Shown here in pieces: positions 26,208 to 35,474 of a stretch of DNA of 64,000 nt. The stretch is taken from NCBI GenBank assembly GCA_965221605.1, contig CBDCSK010000004.1, positions 62,001 through 126,000 on the forward strand, in the 5' to 3' direction. A program made the translations under genes and the position numbers. The notes under the pieces were generated by a model. That model was not told the origin of the DNA. It saw nothing but the letters and a program-made list of their open reading frames with translations, and ran no database searches. This stretch comes from Aldehydirespirator sp965221605 (GTDB taxonomy: Bacteria; Actinomycetota; Acidimicrobiia; Acidimicrobiales; Aldehydirespiratoraceae). Position 1 is the first letter of the stretch; the number at the start of each line of letters is the position of its first letter.

Positions 26208-29200
26208 CTAGCGGAAGTCGCGGCTGGGGAGGGTGGCGGGCAGGGCTAAGGGGGCCAGGTGCTCGGCGATTATGTTGACCACCCCCTCGTGGCGCTCCAG
26301 GCGGCCTCGCACTATCAGCGCACGCGACATCAGGACCGTCCCGCGGAACCGGGCCTGGCAGCCTTTCGACACGATCACGTTGGTGAGGCCGGTCTCGTCC
26401 TCGAGGTTGATGAACATGGTGCCCCCGGCGGTCATAGGGCGCTGGCGGTGCGACACCGTGCCGGCCACCTTGACCCGGCCGACAGGGTGAGTGAGCAGGT
26501 CCGCTGCGGTAACCACGCCCGCGGCGTCCAGCTCGTCCCGGTGGAAGCGGGTGGGATGGCCGTCAACGGCCACGCCGGTGGTCCACAGGTCGGCCGCGGC
26601 CTGCTCCTGGGGCGACATGGGTCGAAGCTCCGGCACCCTCATCCCCGTCGTCGCGTCGGGCAGGCGGTCGGTGCCCGACTGTGCTGCCGCGCCAGCCATC
26701 CACAGCGCCTCACGCCGATCCAGACCCAAGGAGTCGAACGCTCCGGCCGCGGCCAGCGCCTCCAGAACCGGCAGGTCCAGTGGCGGCAGGCGTCCGTCCT
26801 TCTTGCGCTTTCGCCCGTTCGCCTGCTGTCCGTTCGCGATCCTGCGCTCGGACATGGCTCGCACCAGGTGCTCCATGGACTCGTGGGGGGCGTCGGCGGC
26901 TATGGCCTCGGCCAGCTCCGGGCCCACGCCCCGCACCGACGACAGGCCCAGGCGCACCGCCGCGCCGCCCGTCGAGGTCTCGCACGGCTCCAGCGTCGCC
27001 CCGTCGGCCGACAGGTTGATGTCGGGGCCGTGCACCACCACGTTGTGGCGGCGGGCGTCCTGGCACAGCGAGTGGGGCGAGTAGAAGCCCATCGGCTGGG
27101 CGTTCAACAGGGCCGCGCAGAACGCGGCCGGGTAGTGCCGCTTGACCCACGCCGAGGCGTACACCAGATAGGCGAACGACACCGAGTGGCTCTCGGGGAA
27201 CCCGTAGGTGGCGAAGGTCACCATCTTGTGCCAGATCTGCTCGCCCGTCTCCGCGCCGACGCCCCGCTCCGACATCCCGGCGAAGAACCGGCCCCGCAGC
27301 CGCTCCATGCGCTCAACCGACCGCTTGGCCCCCATCGCCCGGCGCAACTCGTCGGACTCCGCCGGGGTGAACCCGGCCACGTCGATGGCCATCTGCATGA
27401 GCTGCTCCTGGAACAGCGGCACCCCCAGCGTCTTGGCCAGCGACCGCTCCAGCAGTGGATGCAGGTAGGTGACCGGCTCCGCTCCGTTGCGACGCCGGAT
27501 GTAGGGATGCACCGAGCCGCCCTGGATCGGCCCGGGCCGTATCAGGGCCACCTCCACCACCAGGTCGTAGAAGCAGCGGGGCCGCAGCCGGGGCAGGGTG
27601 GCCATCTGCGCCCTCGACTCCACCTGGAACACACCCACCGAGTCGGCCGCGCACAGCATGTCGTACACCGCCGGGTCCTGGGGCAGGGCGGCCAGGTCGA
27701 TGTGCTCGCGATGGGCCGAGGCCACCAGGTCCACCGCATAGTGCAGCGCCGAGAGCATCCCCAGCCCCAGCAGGTCGAACTTCACCAGGCCCGCGGCCGC
27801 GCAGTCGTCCTTGTCCCACTGCAGCACCGACCGGTCGGCCATCGACGCCCACTCCACCGGGCATACCTCGGCGATGGGCCGGTCGCAGATCACCATCCCG
27901 CCCGGGTGGATGCCGAGATGCCGGGGCCCGCCCTCGGTCTCGGTGGCCAGCTCCAGCACGTCGGCAGGGATGCCGGAGCCCTCGGCGGGGTCGCCCTCGC
28001 CGTCGCCGGTGCCCAGGCCGCCCCGGCGGTCCAGCGACTTGGCCCAGGCGTCCTGGCGGGCAGGAGGGTGGCCCAGCGCCCTGGCCATGTCCCGCACTGC
28101 CGAGCGGGCCCGGTAGGCGATCACGTTGGCCACCAGCGCGGTGCGGTCCCGGCCGTAGCGGCCGTACACGTACTGGATCACCTCCTCGCGCCGGCCGCTC
28201 TCGATGTCGATGTCGATGTCGGGCGGGCCGTCGCGCTCGGGCGACAGGAACCGCTCGAACAGCAGCCCCAGCGCCACGGAGTCCACGTTGGTGATGCCCA
28301 GCACGTAGCAGACCGCCGAGTTGGCGGCCGACCCCCGGCCCTGGCAGTAGATGTCGCGGCTGCGACAGAACGACGTGATATCCCACACCACCAGGAAGTA
28401 GCCCGGGAATCCGAGCCGCTCGATCATGTCCAGCTCGTGACCGATCTGGCGCCAGGCGCCGGGCACCCGCTCGGCCTCGGCCGGTCCGTAGCGGGCCATA
28501 GCGCCCTCGGTGGCGAGACGGCGCAGGTAGGCGGCCTCGTCGAGGCCGTCGGGGCACGGGTACGGCGGCAGCTCCGGGGCCACCAGTGACAGGCTGAAGG
28601 CGCACTCCCTCCCCAGGCCGGCCGCGGCCTCCACCGCGCCGGGATAGCGGGCGAAGCGCCGGGCCTGCTCAGCGCCGGAGCGCAGGTGGGCGCCTCCCCA
28701 GGCGCCGAGCCAACCGTCGTGGCCGTCCAGGCTGCGGCGGTCGCCCACCGCGGCCAGGGCGTCGGCCAGGCGCCGGTCGGCGGGTGCCGCGTAGCGCACC
28801 GCGTTGGTGCACACCGGCTGCACGCCCCGACGCACCCCGAGCTCGGCCAGCGCGTCGTTGCGGTGGCTGTCCAGCGGGTCGCCGTGGTCCCACAGCTCCA
28901 CGAACACGTTGCCGGCGCCGGCCGCGCCGATCAGCCGGTCCAGCTCGCGGGCCGCGGCCCCTGGTCCGTGCTCGACCAGCGCCGCGGGCACCGCGCCGCC
29001 ACGGGCCCCGGTGAGGATCGCCCACCGGTCCCGGTGAGCGGCGGCCGCCTCCAGGAACGCCTCGGTCGACAGTCTGGGCTCGCCCTTGCGCCCGTCCATG
29101 TGGGCCCGGCTGATCAGCGTCCCCAGCGCCGCGTACCCGGCTGCGTCGCGGGCCAGCACCACCACCGATCGCCCCTGCCGGTTCCGGTCCGAGGGACTGA

Positions 29201-29621
29201 CAGGGCGCGATCGGCGGGACGAGACGGGCACATCCAGGGTGAGCTCGGCACCGAACACCGTGGCCAGGCCGGCATCGGCGGCGGCCTCGGCGAAGCGCAC
29301 CACCCCGTAGAAGCCGCCCCGGTCGGTCAGCGCCAGGGCGTCGAGTTCGAGCCGGATCGCCTCGGCCACCAACTCCTCGGGGTTCGACGAGCCGTCCATG
29401 AAGCTGAACCGCGAGCGCGAGTGCAGCTCCGCATAGGGCACCCGGGGCAGCCCGGAGCCCCTGACGGCTTGGCCGCGGGGGAGGCTCCGGACCACGTCGG
29501 CGCTGTCGGGAGACGCGCCGGCACCCTGCCCGCTTCCGTTCGACCAGGACGGCGAGCCGGCCCGGTCCGACAGGCGCCGCTCCAGTTCCCGCCAGGGGAT
29601 GATCGGGTTGTCGAACCCCAT
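26208..29621 (-). CDS. dnaE2: Error-prone DNA polymerase III alpha subunit DnaE2 (ImuC)
   Basis: A 1137-residue C-family polymerase. The PHP domain begins YAELHSRSRFSFMDGSSNPEE. The polymerase site has GPPDIDIDIESGRREEVI (about residue 468) with the Asp pair, and later RPGPIQGGSVHPYIRRR and GFPESHSVSFAYLVYASAW. Near the end is an OB-fold (VKVAGTVSHRQRP, MFINLEDETGLTNVIV). Length and the presence of imuA and imuB upstream identify it as DnaE2, which performs damage-tolerant synthesis with ImuB and ImuA, not the replicative DnaE1. The ATG at 29621 lies six bases after a TAGGGT box, so the mRNA is probably leaderless and SOS-controlled. Confidence 0.95.
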   Translation of the reverse strand: MGFDNPIIPWRELERRLSDRAGSPSWSNGSGQGAGASPDSADVVRSLPRGQAVRGSGLPRVPYAELHSRSRFSFMDGSSNPEELVAEAIRLELDALALTDRGGFYGVVRFAEAAADAGLATVFGAELTLDVPVSSRRSRPVSPSDRNRQGRSVVVLARDAAGYAALGTLISRAHMDGRKGEPRLSTEAFLEAAAAHRDRWAILTGARGGAVPAALVEHGPGAAARELDRLIGAAGAGNVFVELWDHGDPLDSHRNDALAELGVRRGVQPVCTNAVRYAAPADRRLADALAAVGDRRSLDGHDGWLGAWGGAHLRSGAEQARRFARYPGAVEAAAGLGRECAFSLSLVAPELPPYPCPDGLDEAAYLRRLATEGAMARYGPAEAERVPGAWRQIGHELDMIERLGFPGYFLVVWDITSFCRSRDIYCQGRGSAANSAVCYVLGITNVDSVALGLLFERFLSPERDGPPDIDIDIESGRREEVIQYVYGRYGRDRTALVANVIAYRARSAVRDMARALGHPPARQDAWAKSLDRRGGLGTGDGEGDPAEGSGIPADVLELATETEGGPRHLGIHPGGMVICDRPIAEVCPVEWASMADRSVLQWDKDDCAAAGLVKFDLLGLGMLSALHYAVDLVASAHREHIDLAALPQDPAVYDMLCAADSVGVFQVESRAQMATLPRLRPRCFYDLVVEVALIRPGPIQGGSVHPYIRRRNGAEPVTYLHPLLERSLAKTLGVPLFQEQLMQMAIDVAGFTPAESDELRRAMGAKRSVERMERLRGRFFAGMSERGVGAETGEQIWHKMVTFATYGFPESHSVSFAYLVYASAWVKRHYPAAFCAALLNAQPMGFYSPHSLCQDARRHNVVVHGPDINLSADGATLEPCETSTGGAAVRLGLSSVRGVGPELAEAIAADAPHESMEHLVRAMSERRIANGQQANGRKRKKDGRLPPLDLPVLEALAAAGAFDSLGLDRREALWMAGAAAQSGTDRLPDATTGMRVPELRPMSPQEQAAADLWTTGVAVDGHPTRFHRDELDAAGVVTAADLLTHPVGRVKVAGTVSHRQRPMTAGGTMFINLEDETGLTNVIVSKGCQARFRGTVLMSRALIVRGRLERHEGVVNIIAEHLAPLALPATLPSRDFR

Positions 29622-29627
29622 CCCCGA

Positions 29628-29653
29628 ACCCTAATGGATACAAACATACGTTC
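29628..29653 (-). promoter_or_regulatory. SOS-box-like operator and leaderless promoter of dnaE2
   Basis: On the minus strand GAACGTATGTTT (29653-29642) is a one-mismatch form of the GAAC-N4-GTTC LexA box of actinobacteria. Eight bases downstream is TAGGGT (29633-29628), a -10 box placed six bases before the dnaE2 ATG. The arrangement implies LexA repression and DNA-damage induction. Confidence 0.72.
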
Positions 29654-29700
29654 GCTCACCAAGTTCAAGTCGCCGCAACAGCCTCCACACACTTATTAGC

Positions 29701-29735
29701 TATATCATGTAATGTAGTTATATTTCTGTTGACCA
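29701..29735 (+). promoter_or_regulatory. AT-rich control region of the HicB-like gene
   Basis: ATCATGTA at 29704-29711 and a following TGTAGTTATATTT stretch resemble the region before vapB at 14168-14200. A ribosome-binding site AAGGAGG lies at 29752-29758. Confidence 0.4.
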
Positions 29736-29764
29736 GCGGGCCATAGACCTCAAGGAGGCCGAAG

Positions 29765-30016
29765 ATGGATGATCCCAGCTACGAGTACAGGGCTTCATGG
29801 TCGGAAGATGACGACGCTTGGGTGGGCGTGTGCAACGGGTTCTTGCTGGTGAGCCATTTGGCGTCTACTGAGGCCGAGGCTTTGAGCGGCATTCGATCCC
29901 TAGCGGCCGACATAGTGGCCGACATGAGAGCAAGTGGCGAGCCGCTGCCTCTCCCGCTCTCTTGGGAGTCGTTTGATGCCGCGCAACTCGGAGCGGTGAC
30001 TGCTTGGAGCAACTGA
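29765..30016 (+). CDS. HicB-like antitoxin-family protein, orphan
   Basis: An 83-residue protein starting YEYRASWSEDDDAWVGVCNG, then SHLASTEAEALSGIRSLAAD and MRASGEPLPLPLS. This is the partial RNase H-like fold of HicB-type antitoxins. No DNA-binding helix is evident at the C-terminus and no HicA toxin gene lies next to it. It runs opposite to imuB and dnaE2 and sits between them, so it separates two genes that act together. Start is fixed by AAGGAGG seven bases upstream. Confidence 0.7.
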   Translation: MDDPSYEYRASWSEDDDAWVGVCNGFLLVSHLASTEAEALSGIRSLAADIVADMRASGEPLPLPLSWESFDAAQLGAVTAWSN

Positions 30017-30032
30017 CTGCTGGGATGCGCGG

Positions 30033-31646
30033 TCAGTCGTAGGTGGCCTCGCGCCACCAGCGGCCCGCCTCCAGCACGCAGAGGTGGGCCGAGCCGTCGT
30101 CGAGGACCAGTTGGAAGCGGGCCTGGCGCCGGCGGGCTGACGGGCGCCACCACCGCTCGTCCAGCGGCCACGGCCCGGCCCAGGCGGCGATGGCCCGGCT
30201 GCGGCCTGTCGAGTCGGTGAGCTGCTGGGGCGGCGCGCTCGCCTCACCCCGGCCGCCGACGATGACCGGCGCGCCCCCGCAGTCGGTGACCGTGATCGGC
30301 TCGGGCTGGGCCAGCACCACCGCGGGCGACGGGGCCGGCAGCCGCCCCGGCCAAGGAGCCTCGGCAGCCTTGGTCTTCTTGGTCCTCTTGCCCTTCCCAC
30401 TCTTGGCGCCGCTTGTTGAAGAACCTTGTGCACCGTCGGTGGCGTTGGCGGCGGCGGTGTGCAGCGGCACCCGGCGGCCGGTGTCGGCCGGGCGGCGCCC
30501 GCCGGCCAGGCGGGGCACGGTCACCGCCCCGGCGCCGAGCAGCCCCTGCACCCGGGCCAGCGCCCTGGCGGCCCGCTCGTCGGCCTCGCTCCTCTCCCCC
30601 CACATCCCCAGTTGACGGCCGTCGGCGGGATACACCACGCGGGGTGTTAGCCGGATGAGCGTGACCGGGCCGGTTGGACGCTCGGGCGACCGGTACCAGC
30701 CCTCGAGCTGCCAGCGGACCCGGTCGACGATGTCTGCCGCGCTGAAGCGGAGCTCGTGACGCCAACGGTGCCGGCTGGTATGCCCGCTGTCGGAATGGGC
30801 CTCAATGCCGATGCTCGCGCAGTCCAGGCCGTCGCGGGCCAGCCGGGACACTATGTCGTCGGCCAGCACCCTGGCCATGAACGCCACCGTCTCGATCCGG
30901 TCGGCGGGCGGATCGATCTCGGCCTCGACACCTGCGTCCCCGCCGGCGGCCTCGGCCTGCGGCGGACGGTCGTCGAGCCCGCAGGCCAGACGGTGGGCCA
31001 GCAGTCCCGGCCAACCGAAGCGGCCTAGCACATCGGTCACGCTCAGCGCGGCCAGATCACCCAGCGTCCGGATCCTCAGCCGCCACAGCACGTCGAGGAG
31101 CGCTTCTGTGCCCTTCTCGTCGGAATGCAGCGGTGAGACCGGATCGGCCAGTGAGACCACCGGCAGGTCAGCCAGGAACTGCCGGCTCCGCTGGGGTTGC
31201 GCAACCAGTACAGCCGTAGAGGCGGGCGGCCTGGCGCAGTGGAGCCCGGCGACAGCGGTCGGTCGAGCCGCGGACGTTCCGGGTGGGGCTGTGAGGGCGG
31301 CCAAGCCGGCTGCGAAGAGCCCGTCAGCCACGCCCACGCTGACTCTCGACGCTGATGGCACCGCATCGGTGACCGCCCTGATGACAAGTTCGGCCAGGGC
31401 CTGCTCGCCCCCGAAGTAGCGCGACGGCCCCCTTGCAACGAACGCGTGCAGTCCAGGTCTCAGCGTCTCGGACAGGGGAGTGAACTGCTCCAGCGCCGTG
31501 ACCACCGGTTCAATGTCGCAAGGGTCGGAGTCTTTGAGGCGAACGACCACCATCCGCTCTGGCGATACCGAGATAGTGGTCTCCATCGGGCCGGTCACCG
31601 GGGCGCCGTCTTCGAAGCGGGCTGTGCCTGGGGTGGCTGAGGACAC
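30033..31646 (-). CDS. imuB: ImuB, inactive Y-family polymerase-like mutasome protein
   Basis: A 537-residue Y-family-like protein. The N-terminus RMVVVRLKDSDPCDIEPVV lacks the DxD metal-binding pair of active Y polymerases, as known for ImuB. Palm and finger-like parts include SVGVADGLFAAGLAAL and LRIRTLGDLAALSVTDVLGRFG (helix-hairpin-helix). A probable beta-clamp-binding site is RQLGMWG. A long basic, disordered stretch (SGAKSGKGKRTKKTKAAEA) precedes the C-terminal region. ImuB is the hub that joins DnaE2, ImuA and the clamp. It lies 33 bases after imuA. An internal Met at METTISVSPE is an alternative start. Confidence 0.92.
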   Translation of the reverse strand: MSSATPGTARFEDGAPVTGPMETTISVSPERMVVVRLKDSDPCDIEPVVTALEQFTPLSETLRPGLHAFVARGPSRYFGGEQALAELVIRAVTDAVPSASRVSVGVADGLFAAGLAALTAPPGTSAARPTAVAGLHCARPPASTAVLVAQPQRSRQFLADLPVVSLADPVSPLHSDEKGTEALLDVLWRLRIRTLGDLAALSVTDVLGRFGWPGLLAHRLACGLDDRPPQAEAAGGDAGVEAEIDPPADRIETVAFMARVLADDIVSRLARDGLDCASIGIEAHSDSGHTSRHRWRHELRFSAADIVDRVRWQLEGWYRSPERPTGPVTLIRLTPRVVYPADGRQLGMWGERSEADERAARALARVQGLLGAGAVTVPRLAGGRRPADTGRRVPLHTAAANATDGAQGSSTSGAKSGKGKRTKKTKAAEAPWPGRLPAPSPAVVLAQPEPITVTDCGGAPVIVGGRGEASAPPQQLTDSTGRSRAIAAWAGPWPLDERWWRPSARRRQARFQLVLDDGSAHLCVLEAGRWWREATYD

Positions 31647-31679
31647 GGTGCGCGAGCCATTGGCGGTGCCGTGCGGGGG

Positions 31680-32417
31680 TCAGCCCGCTCGGCGTTCCTT
31701 GACGTGCTCGAAGCCGTCGCCGAGAGCCAGAGCTTGATCGGGATCCGCGCAGGCCACCCGGCCGTCGGTGGAGGGCAGCCACATCAGCATCCGCCGGGGT
31801 CGGGACGCAGCGCCCCGGCCTCCGACGGTCACCTCGGCCTGGCGGGCCAGCAGCCTCCCGTGACCGTCGTCGATGCCGGTCCACCGCGTCCGGGTGATCG
31901 TCAAACGGACCTCCGGCTGCAGGCTGGCCGCGATGTCCCCCGGGGCGCTGTCGAGAGCACAGACCAGCGAGGTGCCGTGCTCACGCATCCGGGCCAGAAG
32001 CCGTCGCGCCGTCGCGCCCGCCACCCTGGCCTCAGGTCCCAGCAGCACGAGATCGAAGCCGCCCACCACCGCGCCCAGCACGTCTGCAGCAAGACTCCCG
32101 TTCCCGGTCGCGGCGGGCGGATCCACCAGCGCCCAGCGCTCCAGGTCGACGCCTCTTTCGGCCAGCGCGGCCACGCCCAGATCGGCCATACCGACCGCGG
32201 CCACCCAGCTGCCCCGACGGGAGGCCTCGGCCGCCAGCGCCATCGCCAGCGTCACCGAGCCGTGGCCGCTGACCGCGATGGCGGTGCCCCGCCGGATGCT
32301 GCCCTCAGGCAGCAGCGCCGCCAGCGCCCCCTCTACAGGGAGCCGCCGCTCGTGGGCCGCTCCTGAAGGCGCGTCGAGCCGATCCGGTAGTGCCCGCGCC
32401 GTGGATCGAGCCGCCAT
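31680..32417 (-). CDS. imuA: ImuA-type mutasome protein
   Basis: A 245-residue RecA-fold protein. The place of Walker A reads AVSGHGSVTLAMALAAEA, without the Lys-Thr pair, so ATP binding is doubtful, as in actinobacterial ImuA. FDLVLLGPEARVAGATARRL is the Walker B-like strand region. The protein is needed with ImuB and DnaE2 for damage-induced mutagenesis. The ATG at 32417 lies six bases after TATAAT, a leaderless start, immediately next to an SOS box. Confidence 0.85.
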   Translation of the reverse strand: MAARSTARALPDRLDAPSGAAHERRLPVEGALAALLPEGSIRRGTAIAVSGHGSVTLAMALAAEASRRGSWVAAVGMADLGVAALAERGVDLERWALVDPPAATGNGSLAADVLGAVVGGFDLVLLGPEARVAGATARRLLARMREHGTSLVCALDSAPGDIAASLQPEVRLTITRTRWTGIDDGHGRLLARQAEVTVGGRGAASRPRRMLMWLPSTDGRVACADPDQALALGDGFEHVKERRAG

Positions 32418-32423
32418 CGGCCC

Positions 32424-32442
32424 ATTATAAGAACATACGTTC
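32424..32442 (-). promoter_or_regulatory. SOS box and leaderless promoter of imuA-imuB
   Basis: A perfect GAACGTATGTTC (32442-32431 on the minus strand) touches a consensus TATAAT (32429-32424). The ATG follows after six bases, so transcription should start at or next to the start codon. LexA bound here would cover the -10 region. Confidence 0.85.
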
Positions 32443-32489
32443 GGTTAATGCCAGCAGAATCTCCGGCGGTCGGATCCGTCCGGTACGAG

Positions 32490-33269
32490 TCAGGCTCGGG
32501 CTCTGACGATCGATAGCCAGTCGAGGATGGTTAGGACCAACTCGTCGGAGTGGCCGCGGTCGGTGAAGAGATGGTCGGCGCCGGCCACGGTGTGCAGCGT
32601 GGCCGACCCGGCCTCGGCCAGGGCTTCGGTCTGCTCGTGGCCGACCACGGTGTCGGCCCCGGCCTGGACCACCAGCATGGGCCGGCCCAGGGTGGCCGCG
32701 GCCGCAGCCACGTCGTGGCGGTGCAGGTCGTCGAGGAAGTCCAGCCCCACCCTCACCGGCTTGGGGCCGATCCGAACCTCGCCCGAGCCCTCGGAGCGGA
32801 TCTGCTCCAGGGCTTCGTCGGAGAACAGGTGCTCCACGTGGGCGACTGAGGCCGGCGACGCCACCGCCACCACCTGCGCCACCGTGTGCAGGCGAGAGGC
32901 GGCCAGCACTGCGGCCGCACCGCCCAGGCTGTGCCCCACCAGCACGCACGGCCCGGCCCCGCGCCGGATCAGGGCCACTGCGGCCGTGGTGATGTCGCTG
33001 ACATTGGTGGCCACGGTGGTGTCGGCCAACTCGCCACCGCTCTCTCCCAGACCCGTGAAGTCGAAGGCCAGGGTCAGGTACCCGCCCGCGGCCAGGCCCT
33101 TGGCTATCCGGGTGGTGGTGAACAGGTCCTTGGAGCAGGTGAAACAGTGGCACAGCAGGGCCGATCCGGTCACCGCCGCGCTGTCACCGGGACGGTGAAG
33201 CACCGCGGCCAGCTTGGCTCCGGCCCCACCGGTGAACTCGAACCTCTCAGTAGTGGATGCCATCGTCAT
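32490..33269 (-). CDS. Alpha/beta hydrolase
   Basis: An approximately 259-residue serine hydrolase. FDFTGLGESGG is the oxyanion-side turn, VLVGHSLGGAAAVL carries the nucleophile Ser, LVVQAGADTVVG the Asp and GADHLFTDRGH the His. SALLCHCFTCSKDLFTTTRI near the N-terminus is typical of a subgroup often linked to OsmC-like proteins, though none is present here. Two other in-frame Met codons (33299, 33263) could be the start; none has a clear ribosome-binding site. Confidence 0.82.
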   Translation of the reverse strand: MTMASTTERFEFTGGAGAKLAAVLHRPGDSAAVTGSALLCHCFTCSKDLFTTTRIAKGLAAGGYLTLAFDFTGLGESGGELADTTVATNVSDITTAAVALIRRGAGPCVLVGHSLGGAAAVLAASRLHTVAQVVAVASPASVAHVEHLFSDEALEQIRSEGSGEVRIGPKPVRVGLDFLDDLHRHDVAAAAATLGRPMLVVQAGADTVVGHEQTEALAEAGSATLHTVAGADHLFTDRGHSDELVLTILDWLSIVRARA

Positions 33270-33347
33270 CGGCTCAAGAGTCGAACGCGGGGACCGCATC
33301 CTATGCCGCGGCTATCGAAACAACCGCAAGCGGTAGGGTGGCACCCC

Positions 33348-35411
33348 ATGACCGCAACTCCCCAGATCGTGCTTCGCATTGTCCTAGCCCTCGCGGCGTC
33401 TTTCCTTGTCGCTTGCTCGGGCGGTCAGAGTACTGACGCTGCGTTCACAGGCGATGGTCTGACGGCTGGCGATGAAGCGGTCGGTGAGGTTGCTCCGTCC
33501 GAGGATGTCGAGCCGTCCGAGGATGCTGCTCCGTCGGTGGACGCCCCCGACGCCGAGGATCCAGCAGATGGTGTCGCTCCGTCTGAGGATGTCGAGCCGT
33601 CCGAGGATGCTGCTCCGTCGGTGGATGTCGAGCCGTCCGATGATGCTGCTCCGTCGGTGGATGTCGAGCCGTCCGAGGACGATGACCCCGCCCCTCTCGT
33701 GGATCCCCTGACGGTGGAACGCCTCATGAGGAACGCAGAGCGGTTCGAGTACACGATCGGCACGCCCGGCGGCGCGCTCACCATCACGACCATCTCCGAT
33801 CCGCTCACCTTCAACCTGGCGGTCTCCAACGACGCGTCATCGTCGGGCGTGCTCGGATACCTGTTCGAAGGCCTCACCGAGACCTCGTGGCTGAACGACG
33901 AGGTGGAGCCGGCGCTGGCCGAGTCCTGGGAGCATTCCGACGACGGCCTGACGTGGACCTTCCATCTGCGCCGGGACGTCGCCTGGCACGACGGCGAGCC
34001 CTTCACCGCCGCCGACGTGGACTTCACGTTCAACCGGATCATCTACAACGACGACATCGGAGCCAGCAGCCGTTCAACGTTCGAGTTCCGGTATCTGGAC
34101 GACAGCGGCGAGTGGCAGGTGGACCAGATGGACGTGGCCGTGATCGACGACCACACCGTCGAGTTCACCCTGCCGGTGCCCTTCGCCCCCTTCCTGCGCT
34201 CGATGGGCACCTCCATCTACCCGCGCCACATCCTCGAGCCCCACGTCGACGACGGCACCTTCGTCGAGACATGGGGCATCGACACCGACCCGGCCGAGAT
34301 CGTCGGCACCGGCCCCTTCACCATCTCCAGCTACGAGCCGGGCGAGCAAGTCGTGCTGGCCCGCAATCCGAACTACTGGCTGACCGACGAAGCCGGAAAC
34401 CGCCTGCCGTACCTCGACCGGATCGTCCACCACATCGTGGAGGACCTGGAAGCCGAGCTTGCGGGCTTCATCGCGGGCGAGTCGGACGTCCATTGGCTGC
34501 TGGGAGAGGAGTACTACCAGCTCGAACCCCTCCAGGAGCGAGAGAACTTCACCATCCACCGCCGCGGCCCGGCCTTCGGCACGACCTTCCTCTCGTTCAA
34601 TGTCAACCCCGGCGCCAGCCCCGACACCGGCCAGCCCTACGTCGATCCCCGCAAGCTCGACTGGTTCGGCAACGTGCAGTTCCGCCGGGCCGTGGCCCAC
34701 AGCGTCGACAAGGAGGCCATCATCAACGGCGTGCAGTACGGCCTCGCCTACCCGCAGTGGTCCTCGGTGAGCCCCGCGGCCGGCGCCTTCCACAACCCCG
34801 ACGTCAGGACCTACCCGTACGACCTGGACGAGGCCAACGCGATCCTCGACGGCCTCGGCTGGACCGACACCGACGGCGACGGCATCCGCGAGGACTCCAA
34901 AGGGCACCCGATCGAGTTCAGCCTGGTGACCAACACCGGGAACCTCGTGCGCCAGGAGGTCACTCAGATCATCGAGCAGGGAATGGAGGCCATCGGGCTC
35001 GACGCGGACTACCAGGCCATCGACTTCGGGGTGCTCGTCGATCAGCTGACCACCACCTACGACTGGGAGACCATGGTCATCGGCTTCACCGCCGGCCCCG
35101 ACCCCTACAGCGGGATCGGCTTCTGGCACAGCACCGCGGACCTGCACCTGTGGTATCCCAACCAGCCGGAGCCGGCCACCGACTGGGAGGCCCGGATAGA
35201 CGAGCTGTACGTCATGGGAAGCCGGGAGCTCGACCCGGAGGCGCGGGTCGAGCACTACTGGGAGGCCCAGGAGATCGCGGCCGAGAACGTGCCCGTCATC
35301 TACACGTCGCTGACCGAGCGGCTCACCGCGGCCCGCAACGTGTTCGGCAACGCCACGCCCACCCTGTACGCGCTCTGGGACATCCGCTACCTGTACCGGA
35401 CCGATCAGTAG
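33348..35411 (+). CDS. Family 5 (oligopeptide/dipeptide type) substrate-binding lipoprotein
   Basis: A 687-residue lipoprotein. The signal peptide ends ASFLVACSGG with the lipidated Cys. Residues about 45-120 are an acidic repeat linker built from PSEDVEPSEDAAPSVD-like units. The binding domain has LGYLFEGLTETSWLNDEVEP, DGLTWTFHLRRDVAWHDGEP and FTAADVDFTFNRI, diagnostic of SBP_bac_5. No permease or ATPase gene lies nearby, so it is an orphan or works with a distant system. TAGGGT at 33334-33339, eight bases before the ATG, suggests a leaderless transcript. The next gene, a D-aminoacylase-like hydrolase, could process imported peptides or acyl amino acids (inference). Confidence 0.9.
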   Translation: MTATPQIVLRIVLALAASFLVACSGGQSTDAAFTGDGLTAGDEAVGEVAPSEDVEPSEDAAPSVDAPDAEDPADGVAPSEDVEPSEDAAPSVDVEPSDDAAPSVDVEPSEDDDPAPLVDPLTVERLMRNAERFEYTIGTPGGALTITTISDPLTFNLAVSNDASSSGVLGYLFEGLTETSWLNDEVEPALAESWEHSDDGLTWTFHLRRDVAWHDGEPFTAADVDFTFNRIIYNDDIGASSRSTFEFRYLDDSGEWQVDQMDVAVIDDHTVEFTLPVPFAPFLRSMGTSIYPRHILEPHVDDGTFVETWGIDTDPAEIVGTGPFTISSYEPGEQVVLARNPNYWLTDEAGNRLPYLDRIVHHIVEDLEAELAGFIAGESDVHWLLGEEYYQLEPLQERENFTIHRRGPAFGTTFLSFNVNPGASPDTGQPYVDPRKLDWFGNVQFRRAVAHSVDKEAIINGVQYGLAYPQWSSVSPAAGAFHNPDVRTYPYDLDEANAILDGLGWTDTDGDGIREDSKGHPIEFSLVTNTGNLVRQEVTQIIEQGMEAIGLDADYQAIDFGVLVDQLTTTYDWETMVIGFTAGPDPYSGIGFWHSTADLHLWYPNQPEPATDWEARIDELYVMGSRELDPEARVEHYWEAQEIAAENVPVIYTSLTERLTAARNVFGNATPTLYALWDIRYLYRTDQ

Positions 35412-35474
35412 CAGGACCGATACTCGGCCTGCCGAGGCCGCTGAGGCGCGCCCCGGCCGCGTACAGTTCACCCC

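Noticed and set aside
26259..28589. 776-codon open frame on the plus strand
   Set aside because: Antisense shadow of dnaE2, with no recognisable domain.
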